DNA from: Climacteris rufus
Taxonomy: Eukaryota; Chordata; Aves; Passeriformes; Climacteridae
Assembly: GCA_013398175.1 (NCBI GenBank)
Contig: VZRZ01005152.1
Location: forward strand, 818,010-882,009
Reading direction: 5' to 3'
DNA: 64,000 nt
Within the stretch, counting starts at the first letter, position 1. Every line of letters starts with the position of its first letter. The translations under genes were made by a program, and so were the position numbers. This document shows, piece after piece, positions 53,108 to 64,000 of the stretch. The notes under the pieces were generated by a model. That model did not search any database. It saw nothing but the letters and a program-made list of their open reading frames with translations, and was not told the origin of the DNA.

Positions 53108-55828
53108 CAGCAGCAGCTCACTCCAAACTACTTGGAGGAGCACACAGAAAACCTATAGTGAATACAGAGTAAGCCTAACATTTCTAGCATGGGGAAAAAA
53201 GAGTTTTTTAAAAACTACTCTGAAGACTTTATTTTCAGGAATATAAGGGAAAAATTTAGGCTCAAGAATTTTGGTAAATGCTCTCCCCTTGTCCAGTTAC
53301 TGTGACCTTATCTGTTATTTATAGAGGAAAACAAAGATACAGTATTTTTATTTGAAGTGCCTGCTAGGATTGCTTTTGATTAGTAATTAAATGCAAGGTC
53401 AAGCTGCTTTAGCAACAAGCAGTTTTGATAAAGTGCTCCCATGGTTATGTTACAAAAACATGATAACCTAATGTTACTATGAACTTAGATTTAACGTAAA
53501 TGTGAAAGAGTGATTTGTGTAGCCAGGAAATACTACATAACCAGAATGTAACAGCAAGTCTAGATGAGAAGTAAATATACAAATGTAATACAAAGAAAGT
53601 GTATACGCATGGATTTTTATGTACACACATAACAAAAAAGGGGTTGTTCCTTGAAGTTTCTTCTGAGGTAATGTTTACTTACCTTACAAAAGTGAAACAA
53701 GGTAATAGGAAGGCCTTGTGATAAAACACAACACCTTTTATTCCAGTTATAAAAATGTTCATTCTGCTATCTATCTGCTGAGGCAAGCCCATGAATTCTC
53801 ATTAAAATTGCAGCATGGCTGGTCATAAAAAAAATAAAAAGGTAGGAAAAGTTAAAAAAAGGTAATTGGATTCTTACATGATTGCAATATAGCCTGACAC
53901 TTCTAAATAAGGCAATACCTTCTACCACTGAACAAAAGGTTATGTGGCATGGGACGTGTCTCCTGTCACTAAATAAGCTATGAGATTTGTTCACTTGGAA
54001 AGTTGGGCCCTATTTAGTCTGTTATTTACGGAAGTTAGAACATTATGGCTTTATTATAAAATGAGACAAATAACTAGAGTACCACTTCTCACTAGCACAT
54101 TACTGTAGTTATATAAAATATGCAATAAATTTGCTATTAAAATGTAAGGCAAATATCCTAAGGCACTCCTGATGGCACAGAATGATGTTGTTATTTCTAT
54201 AGATAAAACTGAGCTATTCAAGAACTGTAAGTCACTACTACCACAGCTTTAATTATATTTGTTTAATTCTGTGAAGAAGCACTAGTGAGTAGTGCTCTCT
54301 TGTCTGAACATACTTTTGTAATGGTAAAAGTCCAAAGATCTCTTAGTGGGACAGACAGTTATTCAATAATGACAATGGAGAACACGTACATGAAAATTAG
54401 AACTATCAAACTTATCAAAACAAGCCTCAGGGTTTCTTATGAAAATTGTGATGATAAAGACTATGTACACTAACAACGCTAAAGACTCTTCAGGAAGTTA
54501 AAGCTCAAGAAAACTCATACCACAATGTTTTCCCTGTATTCTACTTAAAACTAATCTGCGATGACATCCTGGAACTGCTTAATGAGAAATCCTTCTCTAG
54601 GTTAATCAAAACTTCCTCTGTACTCTCTCCCTCCAGTTACTGCAGCTCACTACAGAATTTTGCTATGAAATGAGGCCAGACAGCTTTTCACTGGACTTTT
54701 AAAATTCAGTTGGCTTATGCTCAGGTAATGAATAGAAAGGAAAAGTCTATACTAAAGAGAAATGTTCAGACTGCTTTATAGGAGAGACATGAAGACATAA
54801 GAAAAACATCAAAAAAAAAAAAATCAAGAAACAGGATGAAAGAAGCAAACAATAGGAAGGGACTGAGAAAGAGAGGAGACAATGAAAACAATCTGCAGCA
54901 GTAAAGCACAGAACAGGGAGCAACAGGCATATCCCATCAAAAAGGAGCCTGATGCCCAGTATTTTACAGGATAGGTAGAAAGTACTTGCTACTATCAGTT
55001 GTTGTAAGCTTAGAGAAGTTTCCATTGTCCTTAAGAAGTTAAGGGGTTTGGAATAGAAGTTAGTTCATTGACATGATTTTATAATGAGTACAAACGATCG
55101 CTGAAATTTTACCACTGCTTAGCAAAACTTAATAGCAGTACTTAAAAAAAAAAGGGAAGTAATGAAAATTGTTTTGCTTAGATAACAAGTTAGAGTTATC
55201 ACTTAAGTATTAACCTGCAGTATCACCAAAATTACTTCAGTTCTCAATTGAATAGTGAATATTGTAAGACTCAACTACTATGAAACAAAAGTTATTACTT
55301 TGCTCAGTTTGTAGAGGTGAGTTCACTTGTGTCTACCTACAGGAAATAGAACCCTGGTATTCCCTGGACACAAAAGCATTTCAACTGTAATATTTTCTGT
55401 TGAATTAGCATCTGAGAACTTTGTAACGTTCATAAGTATCATAAATGTAATTTTTATACAGTCATCATTATTCAATGATTCATTTGATCCTCATACATTT
55501 TTTGAAACATTTCTTTAAATGAAATACTAAACAATGCAGGAAAGAGAAATTTAAACTTACCCATTTTTAGCTGTTCTACAAAAAATTCAAAATCTAGTTT
55601 TAAAACGTCTTACTAAACTTGTCATAATAACACAACCATTTCTCAGTCTGAGGATGTTCTTGAGTATAAAGTAGTTATCAGCATAGAGAATACATCAGAT
55701 GAAAGTTTAAACTATATTGGCAAATACATATGTTCAGAAATAGAGAATTTTGTATCAGTTGTTTAATTAGTCTTGTGATTTCATAAACTCTTTGAATATT
55801 CCTCTTCAAATAAAGTCACATTTATTAG
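53108..55828. other. Intergenic DNA, no recognised gene
   Basis: AT-rich with frames below 95 codons and a 12-base A run near 54.82 kb. One strong minus-strand donor-like site (TAAG|GTAAGTAAAC, near 53676-53687) is present, without other exon evidence. Confidence 0.5.
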
Positions 55829-56212
55829 TGTCCTGGTGTCACTCACTAAAATTATGTCAGTAACAATAAGTAAGGACAGTGCTCACATCTTCCCACAGCA
55901 CTTTGCTTGCTGCATCTAACAATTATATTGGTACCACAGCAATTTTCACAGTAGGTGCTGAAACTCAAATGCTTGCATATATCTGCACGTTCCTCTATAC
56001 AGGTAGCTATCCCTAACTACCAATATTATTATCTCCAACAATAGATAGGCTAATATATGATCCCTAACTCTTTTGGGATGTATTGGTGTCAAAAGCCAGG
56101 CTGAAGGGAACTCTGAGCAACATGGTCTAGTGGCAGGTGTACCAGCCTGTGGCAGGGCGTTGGAAGCAGATAATCTTTAAGGTCCCTTCCAACCCAAACC
56201 ATTTTATGATTT
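55829..56212 (+). mobile_element. Composite repeat copy 1: unknown head plus CR1 tail
   Basis: The head starts TGTCCTGGTGTCACTCACTAAA and runs to about 56090. It aligns along its length with 60611-60871, for example CTAACAATTATATTGG, GCTGAAACTCAAAT, CATATATCTGCAC and GATCCCTAACTCTTTTGGGA. The tail from about 56096 is a sense-strand CR1 3' end (ACATGGTCTAGTGGCAGG, then TCTTTAAGGTCCCTTCCAAC, then ATTTTATGAT). Flanks of the two copies do not match, so the shared unit has defined ends, like a mobile element. Confidence 0.75.
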
Positions 56213-57326
56213 ACCATATTCTATTGATATAAAGACATTCCTTCCATGTTACAGGAGATGTCTTTCAGAGTACACCATTTCCCAGAACTGTTAACAGAAA
56301 ATTATGATTTTAACACCCATTTTAAGTAGATAAATGAAACTGCTTTGAGTACCTCTCAGACATCTTTACATTTGTTTTCATGCTATTATCGACACATAGT
56401 TTCAGTTTAAGAGTGTCATTTGTTCCTGTCAACTGATTCTAGAGAATAATGATCTAGTGTAAGCCTGTTTTACAGAAAGAAAAAGAGATACTATTTTCTT
56501 TCCATTCGAATCACCCTGTTCCTCAGTTTGCTGTGAGTATTGAAGATACCATCAGTTGTCCTTGTTCCTCATACAGTACCAGTTGCTTTCTTGTGACAAA
56601 AGCCTGGATCATCTAAATTTTATCTTATCATTTTTCCCCCCATCAAAGACCTAGACTGTGAAAAGGCATAATTCATGTACTTAATACTAAGTGAGTTTAT
56701 ATCTAAAACCAACAGGAAGAAAAGACATGCCAGCAACTCCTTTAGAATAATGTCTGCAATAATAAGCTATTCAAAAGGCTGAACAGAAAGAATGAATTAA
56801 TTTTCCAGAGTTACTCAAAGTCAAGTATCTCCAAATCAGGAGATTTGTATCAGGATCAGGATTCTATGTGATGTCTGCTGCAACTGATTGCAGAGACAGC
56901 TTGTTACTACAAACAACTTCAAGCCATTTATTGTCAGGTATGCAATTTCTTCTTTTTCACAATTGCAGATAAAGTAGAAAAAATATTATCACTGATGGTT
57001 TCAGTTAACTTACTGCTTTCATGAAGGCATTGTATTTGGAGAATACTGTAGAATGGAAGAGAATTAGCAAAGAAATTATTAACTATTGCCTACTTTTTTT
57101 TTATTGCCATACATACATATTTTCCATTTTTACCATTATATTTTTATACACCACAAAGAAACAGCCTCAAAATTTTGAATCAGTGGGCTCAACTGGGGCA
57201 GCATGTATTTCATGCACTTGCAGAAACTGGAGGACTTTACAAAGCAAAACCTGTTTGAACCATTGCCTTCACCAAAAAATTCCTGATGAACTCAGATTTC
57301 AAATTTAAAAGATTATAGGTAAAAAA

Positions 57327-57340
57327 GGGGAGGGGGGGGG
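57327..57340. repeat. G-run (G4 A G9)
   Basis: GGGG, one A, then nine G residues on the plus strand. The tract is too short to be a confident quadruplex but is a likely sequencing trouble spot. Confidence 0.7.
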
Positions 57341-59219
57341 AATGCCAATATATGGAATATATTTGTGTATATGCACTAAAATATTTTTTAAAAATATAGT
57401 CCCCAGAATCAAGACTCCTATTTACAGTAAAAATTTATTATTCATCAAATGAATGTACACATGCATATTTTGCTGTTGAAAATGTTCAGGTATCATTTTG
57501 GCTTTGGGAAATCAGAGTGCAATTCATGTGAGATTGGGAGAAAAGGTATACATGGATGTGTCTACTTTTCAACAAAGTTGAACACTGGTAATGCAAGATT
57601 TTTTTCAGTTGACTGCAAAAAAAGAAAAAAGAAAAGTATTTTTAGGTACCTTAGAGATCTGAGTATCTACATGAAGTTATCAAATGTGGGAGACACCTTT
57701 CCTTTTACAGTAACAGCTAGATAAGGCAAGGTAAGGCACCATAGGGTCCAGATATCATTCTTCAGTGCCTTAATTATCTAGTTTTAAACAAGTCTTGGAA
57801 CTCTTCTCCTGTAATTTTTTAGGAAATCAGCTGCAAACAGAAGCAGAATATTTAACAAATATGCATACTGACAAATATGCTGTTCCTCTGGTAAACAAGA
57901 ACAAAGCTGACAAGAAGAGTATTTCTCGGAAAGAACACTATTGGAGATCAACCTGCAATAGTGTATGTGATAATCTTTGAATCTTTCCAAAGCTTTAGCA
58001 GGGCTCAATAGGTGTAATTGGATTCCAAGTTCCTTCAGAGTAAGTCAACAACTCAGAGGAAGAAATCTGTTTGAGCAGACAGTTGTACTGGCTGATAAAT
58101 ACTTTGATATTTGACATGAAGTTTCATTAGGATTCTCATCCCTATAAAAAACCTGCATATGAGAGACATGTTAAAAATAATTGTAGGTTCCTAAGCCTCT
58201 GTAAATAATATTAGTTTGATTGCCACAACTCCTAAGTAAGAGATGGAAAAACCACATAGTAGTTCAACCTGCCAAGAACAAAATCAAGTGCCAAGGAGTA
58301 ATCTTTTGCCAACTACTAAATATATATTATTTTTTTAGAATATTTTGCCACATGAATAACAACAATTTCCCAGAAAAATAAGTAAATTGTAGACATAGCT
58401 GTAAGGTAAGCTTGTAGTTAACTCAACCAAAACTGTATTCCTACAGCTCAACTAAATTTTCCAAAACCTTACGGAGCTGCAATTTAAATGAAAACAGGAT
58501 TTTACATGCAGCCATAAAAATTACTTTAGCTTAGTCACTTCTGCCGTTAATTACGATTTCCTGTACACTCTGTAAAAAGACTCCTTGAGTCCATGCTCAT
58601 CATTTACATGGTGAGCTGGAAGCTGCAGTACTCATGGAAAAGAGACTGACCTGATCAGAGATTATACCTGAAAATGACAGTATAATCAATTAACCCTAAT
58701 GATGGATACATGAGAAGCAGATTTCACAGATGGCCTCGACTCTTGGATATTTGCATGAGGTGCTGATTTCTGGATGGGCTTGAACCTTGAAGTAAGCCTG
58801 TCAGCCAAGACTGGATGCCGCAAATATCTGCTGGAAACATGGGTTGGAAAAATGTGAAAAATTTTCTGTACTTGCCCACCAGCTTGATGATAGGACTACA
58901 GAAAATACATCAATCAGCATGCATGTCCAAAAATTATTATCTGGCAAGGTAATGTTTTCAATCAGTTTCACATTCATCTCAGATAAAGGTCTGGCATGCT
59001 CAAAGACATACATGCAGACATAGGTGCCAAGTATATAAGCAACCTGAGACAAGAATTTGCTGGTATGCTTAGGCACACTTGCATTTTTTGTTTGAATGGA
59101 GGACTGAATGGGTTTGTTTTTAGCATATTTCTGGACTCAGCTGAGCAAACAATAACAATAGATGCTTGGTTTGGGTTACTGATTGAACTGGCTGTAAGTT
59201 AACCTACCATTGAGACATC

Positions 59220-59256
59220 AAACAAAAAAAACCCCAAAAACAAAACAAAACAAAAG
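59220..59256. repeat. (AAAAC)n simple sequence
   Basis: An A/C tract ending in CAAAACAAAACAAAAC. The pentanucleotide repeats cleanly about three times after an irregular A-rich lead. Confidence 0.7.
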
Positions 59257-59933
59257 CTGAATAGAGCTCCAGACAAAAATTGCCACAAATTACACATAAT
59301 TTCAAAATATTCCAAAGAATTCAGTAAGTGTAGTGTAAGACACATTTTATGACAATAAAAATCCCATGAAAAAACATTAATATACACCACTGTGTCTTAG
59401 ATAGATTACCTCAAGATAGTCCTAAAACTGAGAACAGTTTGGCAATCATTAGGTTTAACTAGAAGATAACAAAGATACACAGTACCATACTCAAGGAGAG
59501 GGAGGGATGTTTTCCTTCTAGCATAGATATTTCATTTGTCTCAGATTTAAGATTAACCTTCACTTATTGGAATAAGAAAGCAATGACAGTGAAAATTCCC
59601 TTATAATCCAGACATACCACCTTTTTTGCCCGAAGGCTAGTATTTTAAAAAATTACAAGCATTCAGTTGTATCAAGAACTGCAGCATGTCTACAACGCTT
59701 TCTCTAAAATAAACTTTTGGAACAGAGAAAGACCTCAGTGATACCTTGGGTAAATTGTTGCAAAACTGGATTGAAATGTCATGGTAATTCCACCCTTGAA
59801 AAAGTCATGATGAGCAAGTGTTGCTTACAGGGGAATGCCCAAGAGCTAACCAGGGTTGTGACCTTCCTAGAGAGAGCATCCTGCAAGGGAAGAGCCTTTC
59901 CAGGGGCCTTTGCAACTTCTCCGGAGCGACAGG

Positions 59934-60390
59934 TGGTATCAAAGAGCGTAGCCGCTTTGGCTAGAAGTGGTTTCAGCTTGCAGTGATTCAGCTCTTTGTG
60001 AGATCAGCTCAAAGAGACCACCTGGGCAAGCCCGGGGACAGAGAGAGACGAGGGAGCCTTGCGTGGTGAATTCCACAGGCAAGCTTTATTCAGCCATGCC
60101 TGTGAAGGGAATCAGAGGCTAGGCTTTTCCCCTGCTCAGGGGTACTCACAGGGGGTTTATACAGGGAAGGCAGGGGTGGGATGGACACCAGTTAGGCAAC
60201 AGGATACAGACTATTACCATAAAAGAAGCAAGGCATGTTGGAGGTAACTTGTTGGTCACCATAAGTTTTAGGAGAGTTCTTATCTCTGGGGAGATTTGGC
60301 CCTTAGGCATCTCTCCTCCAAGGGAGTGCAGGGAGCTCCAGCGCCAGGGGCTGGCAGCTCTCCACAAGCAAGTGTACTTTTCCCCCAACA
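59934..60390 (-). mobile_element. Retroviral-type LTR, minus orientation
   Basis: Read on the minus strand the sequence begins TGTTGGGGGAAAAGTACAC. A TATA box CTGTATAAACCCCC lies near 60165-60156, and about 70 bases later TGAATAAAGCTTGCC carries the polyadenylation signal (60090-60085), followed by a mixed C/T-rich U5-like stretch. This U3-R-U5 order and spacing is what an LTR shows. Its composition is less AT-rich than its flanks. The 3' end is uncertain: I see no convincing primer binding site, so it may be a solo or truncated LTR, and the element may extend to about 59.8 kb. Frames of 62-114 codons here are incidental. Confidence 0.65.
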
Positions 60391-60610
60391 CAGAGGTCTC
60401 TCTGGTCTTTTTAACAGGTATTTAAATGAAGCAGTATCACAACTTAACATGACTATTAAGTTCAAACGTGTAATAAGTGATTCAGGCCATCTAAATTTAG
60501 TAGTGTAACTTTCTCCATACATACTGAACAAGAAGAAAGCATTGAATGTTCTTGAATTAAAACACCATAAATGACAAGATAATTTAACTAGTCTACAGTA
60601 GAAGGCTCTC

Positions 60611-60992
60611 TGTCCCGGTGTCACTCATTAAAACTACATCAGTAAATAAAGACACTGCACAAGTCTTCCCACAACACTGTGCTTGCTGGGTCTAACAATT
60701 ATATTGGCAGCACAGTTACAGTCATTTCCACATTAGTTGCTGAAACTCAAATTCCTGCATATATCTGCACATTCTTCTATGCAGATAGCAATCCCTAACT
60801 ACTAGTGTGATTATCTCCAATAACACATAGGCTGCTGTATGATCCCTAACTCTTTTGGGACATTCTGGTGTCCAGTTGGATGGGGCTTTGTACAACCTGG
60901 TCTAGTGGAAGGTGTTCCTGCCCTTGGCAAGGGGGTGAAACTAGATGATCTTTAAGGCCCCTTCCAACCCAAACCTTTCTACAATTCTATGA
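60611..60992 (+). mobile_element. Composite repeat copy 2: unknown head plus CR1 tail
   Basis: The head starts TGTCCCGGTGTCACTCATTAAA. The tail from about 60872 reads GTTGGATGGGGCTTTG, CAACCTGGTCTAGTGGAAGG, TGATCTTTAAGGCCCCTTCC and TACAATTCTATGA, a CR1 3' end in sense orientation. The head-to-tail junction falls at the same point as in the copy at 55.8 kb. I recognise no tRNA, 7SL or 5S promoter in the head. Confidence 0.75.
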
Positions 60993-63957
60993 CTTCCAGG
61001 AGAACCTTGCTTTAGGCAGCCAGTGAACTACGGGAAGAAGAAGATCCCACTGCCTAAAGGCTTAGTAAGATCATCACATTCCTTAAAAGACCCTTGACTT
61101 CCTTCTAGGTCCAACACAGGTCATCCAATGATGAAGTGTCCTGAGAGAAGTAATTTGACCTTGCACTTCAGACAAAAAAATATCTCTGACCAGTCCAAGA
61201 CACAGTAAACGGTTTACTAAAAACTGAACCTTCTTCCTAAATAATAGAAGGCATCAGACAGAACCCAGCATTGGCTCAGAAAACAAGGAGGAGGAGGCAG
61301 GATGCCCCTGGACTTCCACAATGGCTGCTACCACACTCCTTTTAAGACTGGCTGCAAACTTCTTTCTCAAATGGTGTGGGTGAGTTTGTTTTTGAGAATG
61401 GAGTGAGAGATAACAGTGAAAATTATTTTATCAGCCAGATCTTTCTATTTCGTTTCTCTTTCCTTGGTTGTTTGATTTAAGTACTTCCAAGTTTTGAAAT
61501 CGGCACCAGGAAAAGACTGAATACTAACTATTTATGTGCATATGCACCTCTGTATGTAAAAAAAAAAAAAGGTCTTCAAATCTCCTATCAAAAATCTTCA
61601 CAGCCTGAAGAAGCACTGCATCTAATAAAATCAAGTCAGGGAACCAGTACTATGCTATGATTTTTCACATACAGCATTTTATTCAAATAATGCTGCATAT
61701 TAGTTTACAATTCCTCATTAGCAAATAAATATTTTGGGAAAACTGACAGACAGTTATGCAAAAAAATTCCTTGTTTCTGAAATCAAAGAAACTGCTGGTA
61801 TAGAATAAGCTTACATATATGCTATTTCGTAATTTTTTGACTAATGCATGGGGTTTTCAGTGCACATTGTACAATTTATTGAATCTTGAAACTTTTCCCT
61901 CAAAACTCCTATTCTAAAAGCTATTTGGTTTCCTATGACATAGAGAAACATGTTTCTACAGTATTTTTAATGATAATAGACAACAAGGGGTTCACTATAA
62001 AAAATCCAAACTCCACAGTTCAATTTGCAGAAAACAAACAGCAGCTATCTCTGCAGGTTTATAGAGACATGATACTGTGAAGTTTTCAGAATTATTTATA
62101 ATAAATACATTCTCAGAAGTAGTGCATGATTAATGCACAACCACAAGTAAGGAATTTTTTTGGGTACTTTTGGTTGACTCACATATGTTGCAGTTTCCAA
62201 AAGTAATTCTTCAGTTTCAGAGGCTGATACATGTTATGTCTTATCACCAATATTGACAAATACATTCATTTGGAACATCACAGTGAGTCTCTTCGGTGAA
62301 GCGGAAAAAAAATAATTAGATGTTCAGAACCACTCTATTAAATCTAAGCCTCTGCATATTAGCAGAAAACAGGTAAATATAACATCAAATTTAATACAAT
62401 GGCAATTTGATAAAAGTCCATAGATTGTTTAGATTTTCAGGGCCATACACTCCTAACAGAGAATCAGTTTTCTTAATATTATTTCTAGTTTCCCTCTAAT
62501 ATTTTCATAAATGTGTATAAATGTTAAACTTGAATGACCTTTAGAAATGATCTTAAGCACAGTAGTTAATCAAACACCTCAATAATTTGACATACTAATC
62601 CCCATTATTTGCTGACTAAAGTCACCACAAGTAAGTGTCAGAAACTAAAAAGTAAAACTAGGATTTATATTACGGTGTTAATTTTCACGAGGTTTGTGTA
62701 CAGCATTTTAATTACAAATAGTATACATGACATGATTGCAAGGTACATTGCCCAGGAGTATTTTGACCTGACATTCAGGAAAAAGTATTGGGTTTCTCAG
62801 TGAAAACTATTGTATTAAAAAGATTTTCTAAATTAGAAGGCTCAAGAGTACTTTCTTTCCTCTAAAGCTGCGATGCAACAAAACCCTTCTAAAACAAATA
62901 CATACTGTTCCTGCTTTGGGCTTCATAATAGTTTTTAAATACCCATATTTATACCGTCAGAGTACCTATGGACTGAAAACCATTGCACTGATTTTAATTA
63001 AAAGATTAGTTTACGATACCATATTAAGAGAAGGATGCCCTAGTCTTAGATATTATTTATCATGTTAAATTAGGTGACAGAACATAGTTTTTACATCTGA
63101 ACATGACATTAGGCCAAAGAGATCTAGAAGCCAGAGCTAGAAATCTTGATATACAGGATTAAAATTCAGAATAATAACGTTAAACTGAAAACATGACCTA
63201 GGAGAAAATTAGGACACAAATAAAGAAGATAAACAGTTTATCTAAGAATAATCAACTAAGAAAACACAGGATGAGGACACACAGGGTGTAGTTACTCTGG
63301 TATTTTAGTGGTTAGAGTTACCATCAGCTAAAAGTGATCTGCAATACAATATTCTTGCATAGAAGACAACATACTACCTTGAACTGAAACTAATCTTTAT
63401 AGTTTACTTGTTGGTACGGCTACAGCTGTAATTTCTTTATAGAGCATTCTCTAAGTAAGGAATAAAGGAAGAAAATAAAATAATTCAGCAGAAAATACTA
63501 ACTACCAGAGGTCTAAAAAAGATGACACAAAAACCAAAAAGTAAATAATGAGTAGTCTTTCAGTTGAGAGGAAACAAACGGAAATGTATGACAGGCCAAA
63601 ACACCCAGAATGTGCATGTAAAGTAAAAGCTCATTCTGCAGGAATTCTATTTGTTTGTGGTGAGTGGAAGAAATCCTTTCCCTAAATCTAGCCCTCACTT
63701 TCTACAGATCTATCATATGTACTCCTCAGTGCCTGGACATTGAACTTGTAACTAAGATGGAATTTTCTTTAGCCAGTATTCCACTTTTTGTCAGTTTCTT
63801 ACTTCTGTAAAAACACTACACATAGTTAACTAGTTTTACAATGATTTTATCTAGTCCAACCACACCAGACTGGTTTAACAATGAAGTAAAAAGTTTTATA
63901 TCATGGCTCAAAAGAAGTCTTTAAATGTAGCAGCACAAGGTCTGCAAACAGAACTGC
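60993..63957. other. Intergenic DNA, no recognised gene
   Basis: AT-rich sequence with frames under 65 codons. It includes a 13-base A run at about 61559-61571. No repeat tail or exon-like segment was recognised on either strand. Confidence 0.5.
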
Positions 63958-63979
63958 AAAAAAAAAAAAAAAAAAAAAA
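63958..63979. repeat. Poly-A run of 22 bases
   Basis: An uninterrupted A run close to the window end. It could be a retroposed tail, but the sequence before it is not recognisable and the sequence after it is cut off by the window. Confidence 0.8.
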
Positions 63980-64000
63980 CTTAAAACCCAACCGTTGTTT

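Noticed and set aside
53672..53690. Strong minus-strand donor (TAAG|GTAAGTAAAC) as an upstream SGCG exon
   Set aside because: It would imply an intron over 46 kb and has no supporting exon or promoter features.

Overview
This is AT-rich vertebrate DNA with almost no protein-coding sequence. The repeats point to a bird: CR1 LINE 3' tails, ERVL-type LTRs of the kind common in avian genomes, and a large LTR followed by a lysine-tRNA-type primer binding site. I cannot name the species.

The only host coding exon I can support is on the minus strand at 7027-7224. It encodes the first 65 residues of gamma-sarcoglycan (SGCG), a single-pass muscle membrane protein of the dystrophin complex. The exon has a consensus splice donor (GTAAGT), a strong polypyrimidine tract and a tandem acceptor. 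It ends after codon 65, as I recall for the human coding exon. Because the gene runs on the minus strand, 1-7026 is the start of intron 2. Everything above 7224 is intron 1, the 5' non-coding exon(s), promoter and upstream intergenic DNA. Exon 3 is not in the window.

Layout. 1-7026: intron 2, with an 18-base poly-A run, a perfect 30-bp tandem duplication and a C/T-rich block of unknown origin. 7027-7224: SGCG exon 2. 7225 to about 30.8 kb: probable intron 1, with two related ERVL-type LTR fragments (9.1 and 12.0 kb), antisense CR1 tails (14.4 kb and perhaps 27.5 kb), a palindromic E-box pair (16.9 kb) and a cruciform-prone palindrome (21.0 kb). About 30.79-31.0 kb: my best candidate for SGCG exon 1 and promoter, with a strong minus-strand donor below MEF2, M-CAT and E-box matches. 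This is inference only; other strong minus-strand donors exist at 29.8, 11.6 and 53.7 kb.

31-64 kb: probably 5' flanking DNA. It holds an ERV-type solo LTR with an internal array of about 47 bp periodicity (38.7-39.6 kb), a 977-bp LTR with a primer binding site and a 109-codon reading frame (45.6-47.0 kb), an antisense CR1 tail (47.4 kb), two copies of a composite element made of a non-CR1 head and a CR1 tail (55.8 and 60.6 kb), and a minus-strand LTR with a visible TATA box and polyadenylation signal (59.9-60.4 kb).

No tRNA, rRNA, CRISPR array or other recognisable host gene was found. Most other short reading frames look like chance frames in AT-rich DNA or lie inside LTRs. The candidate novelties are the composite head-plus-CR1-tail repeat, the LTR-linked membrane-type reading frame and the predicted distal SGCG promoter.
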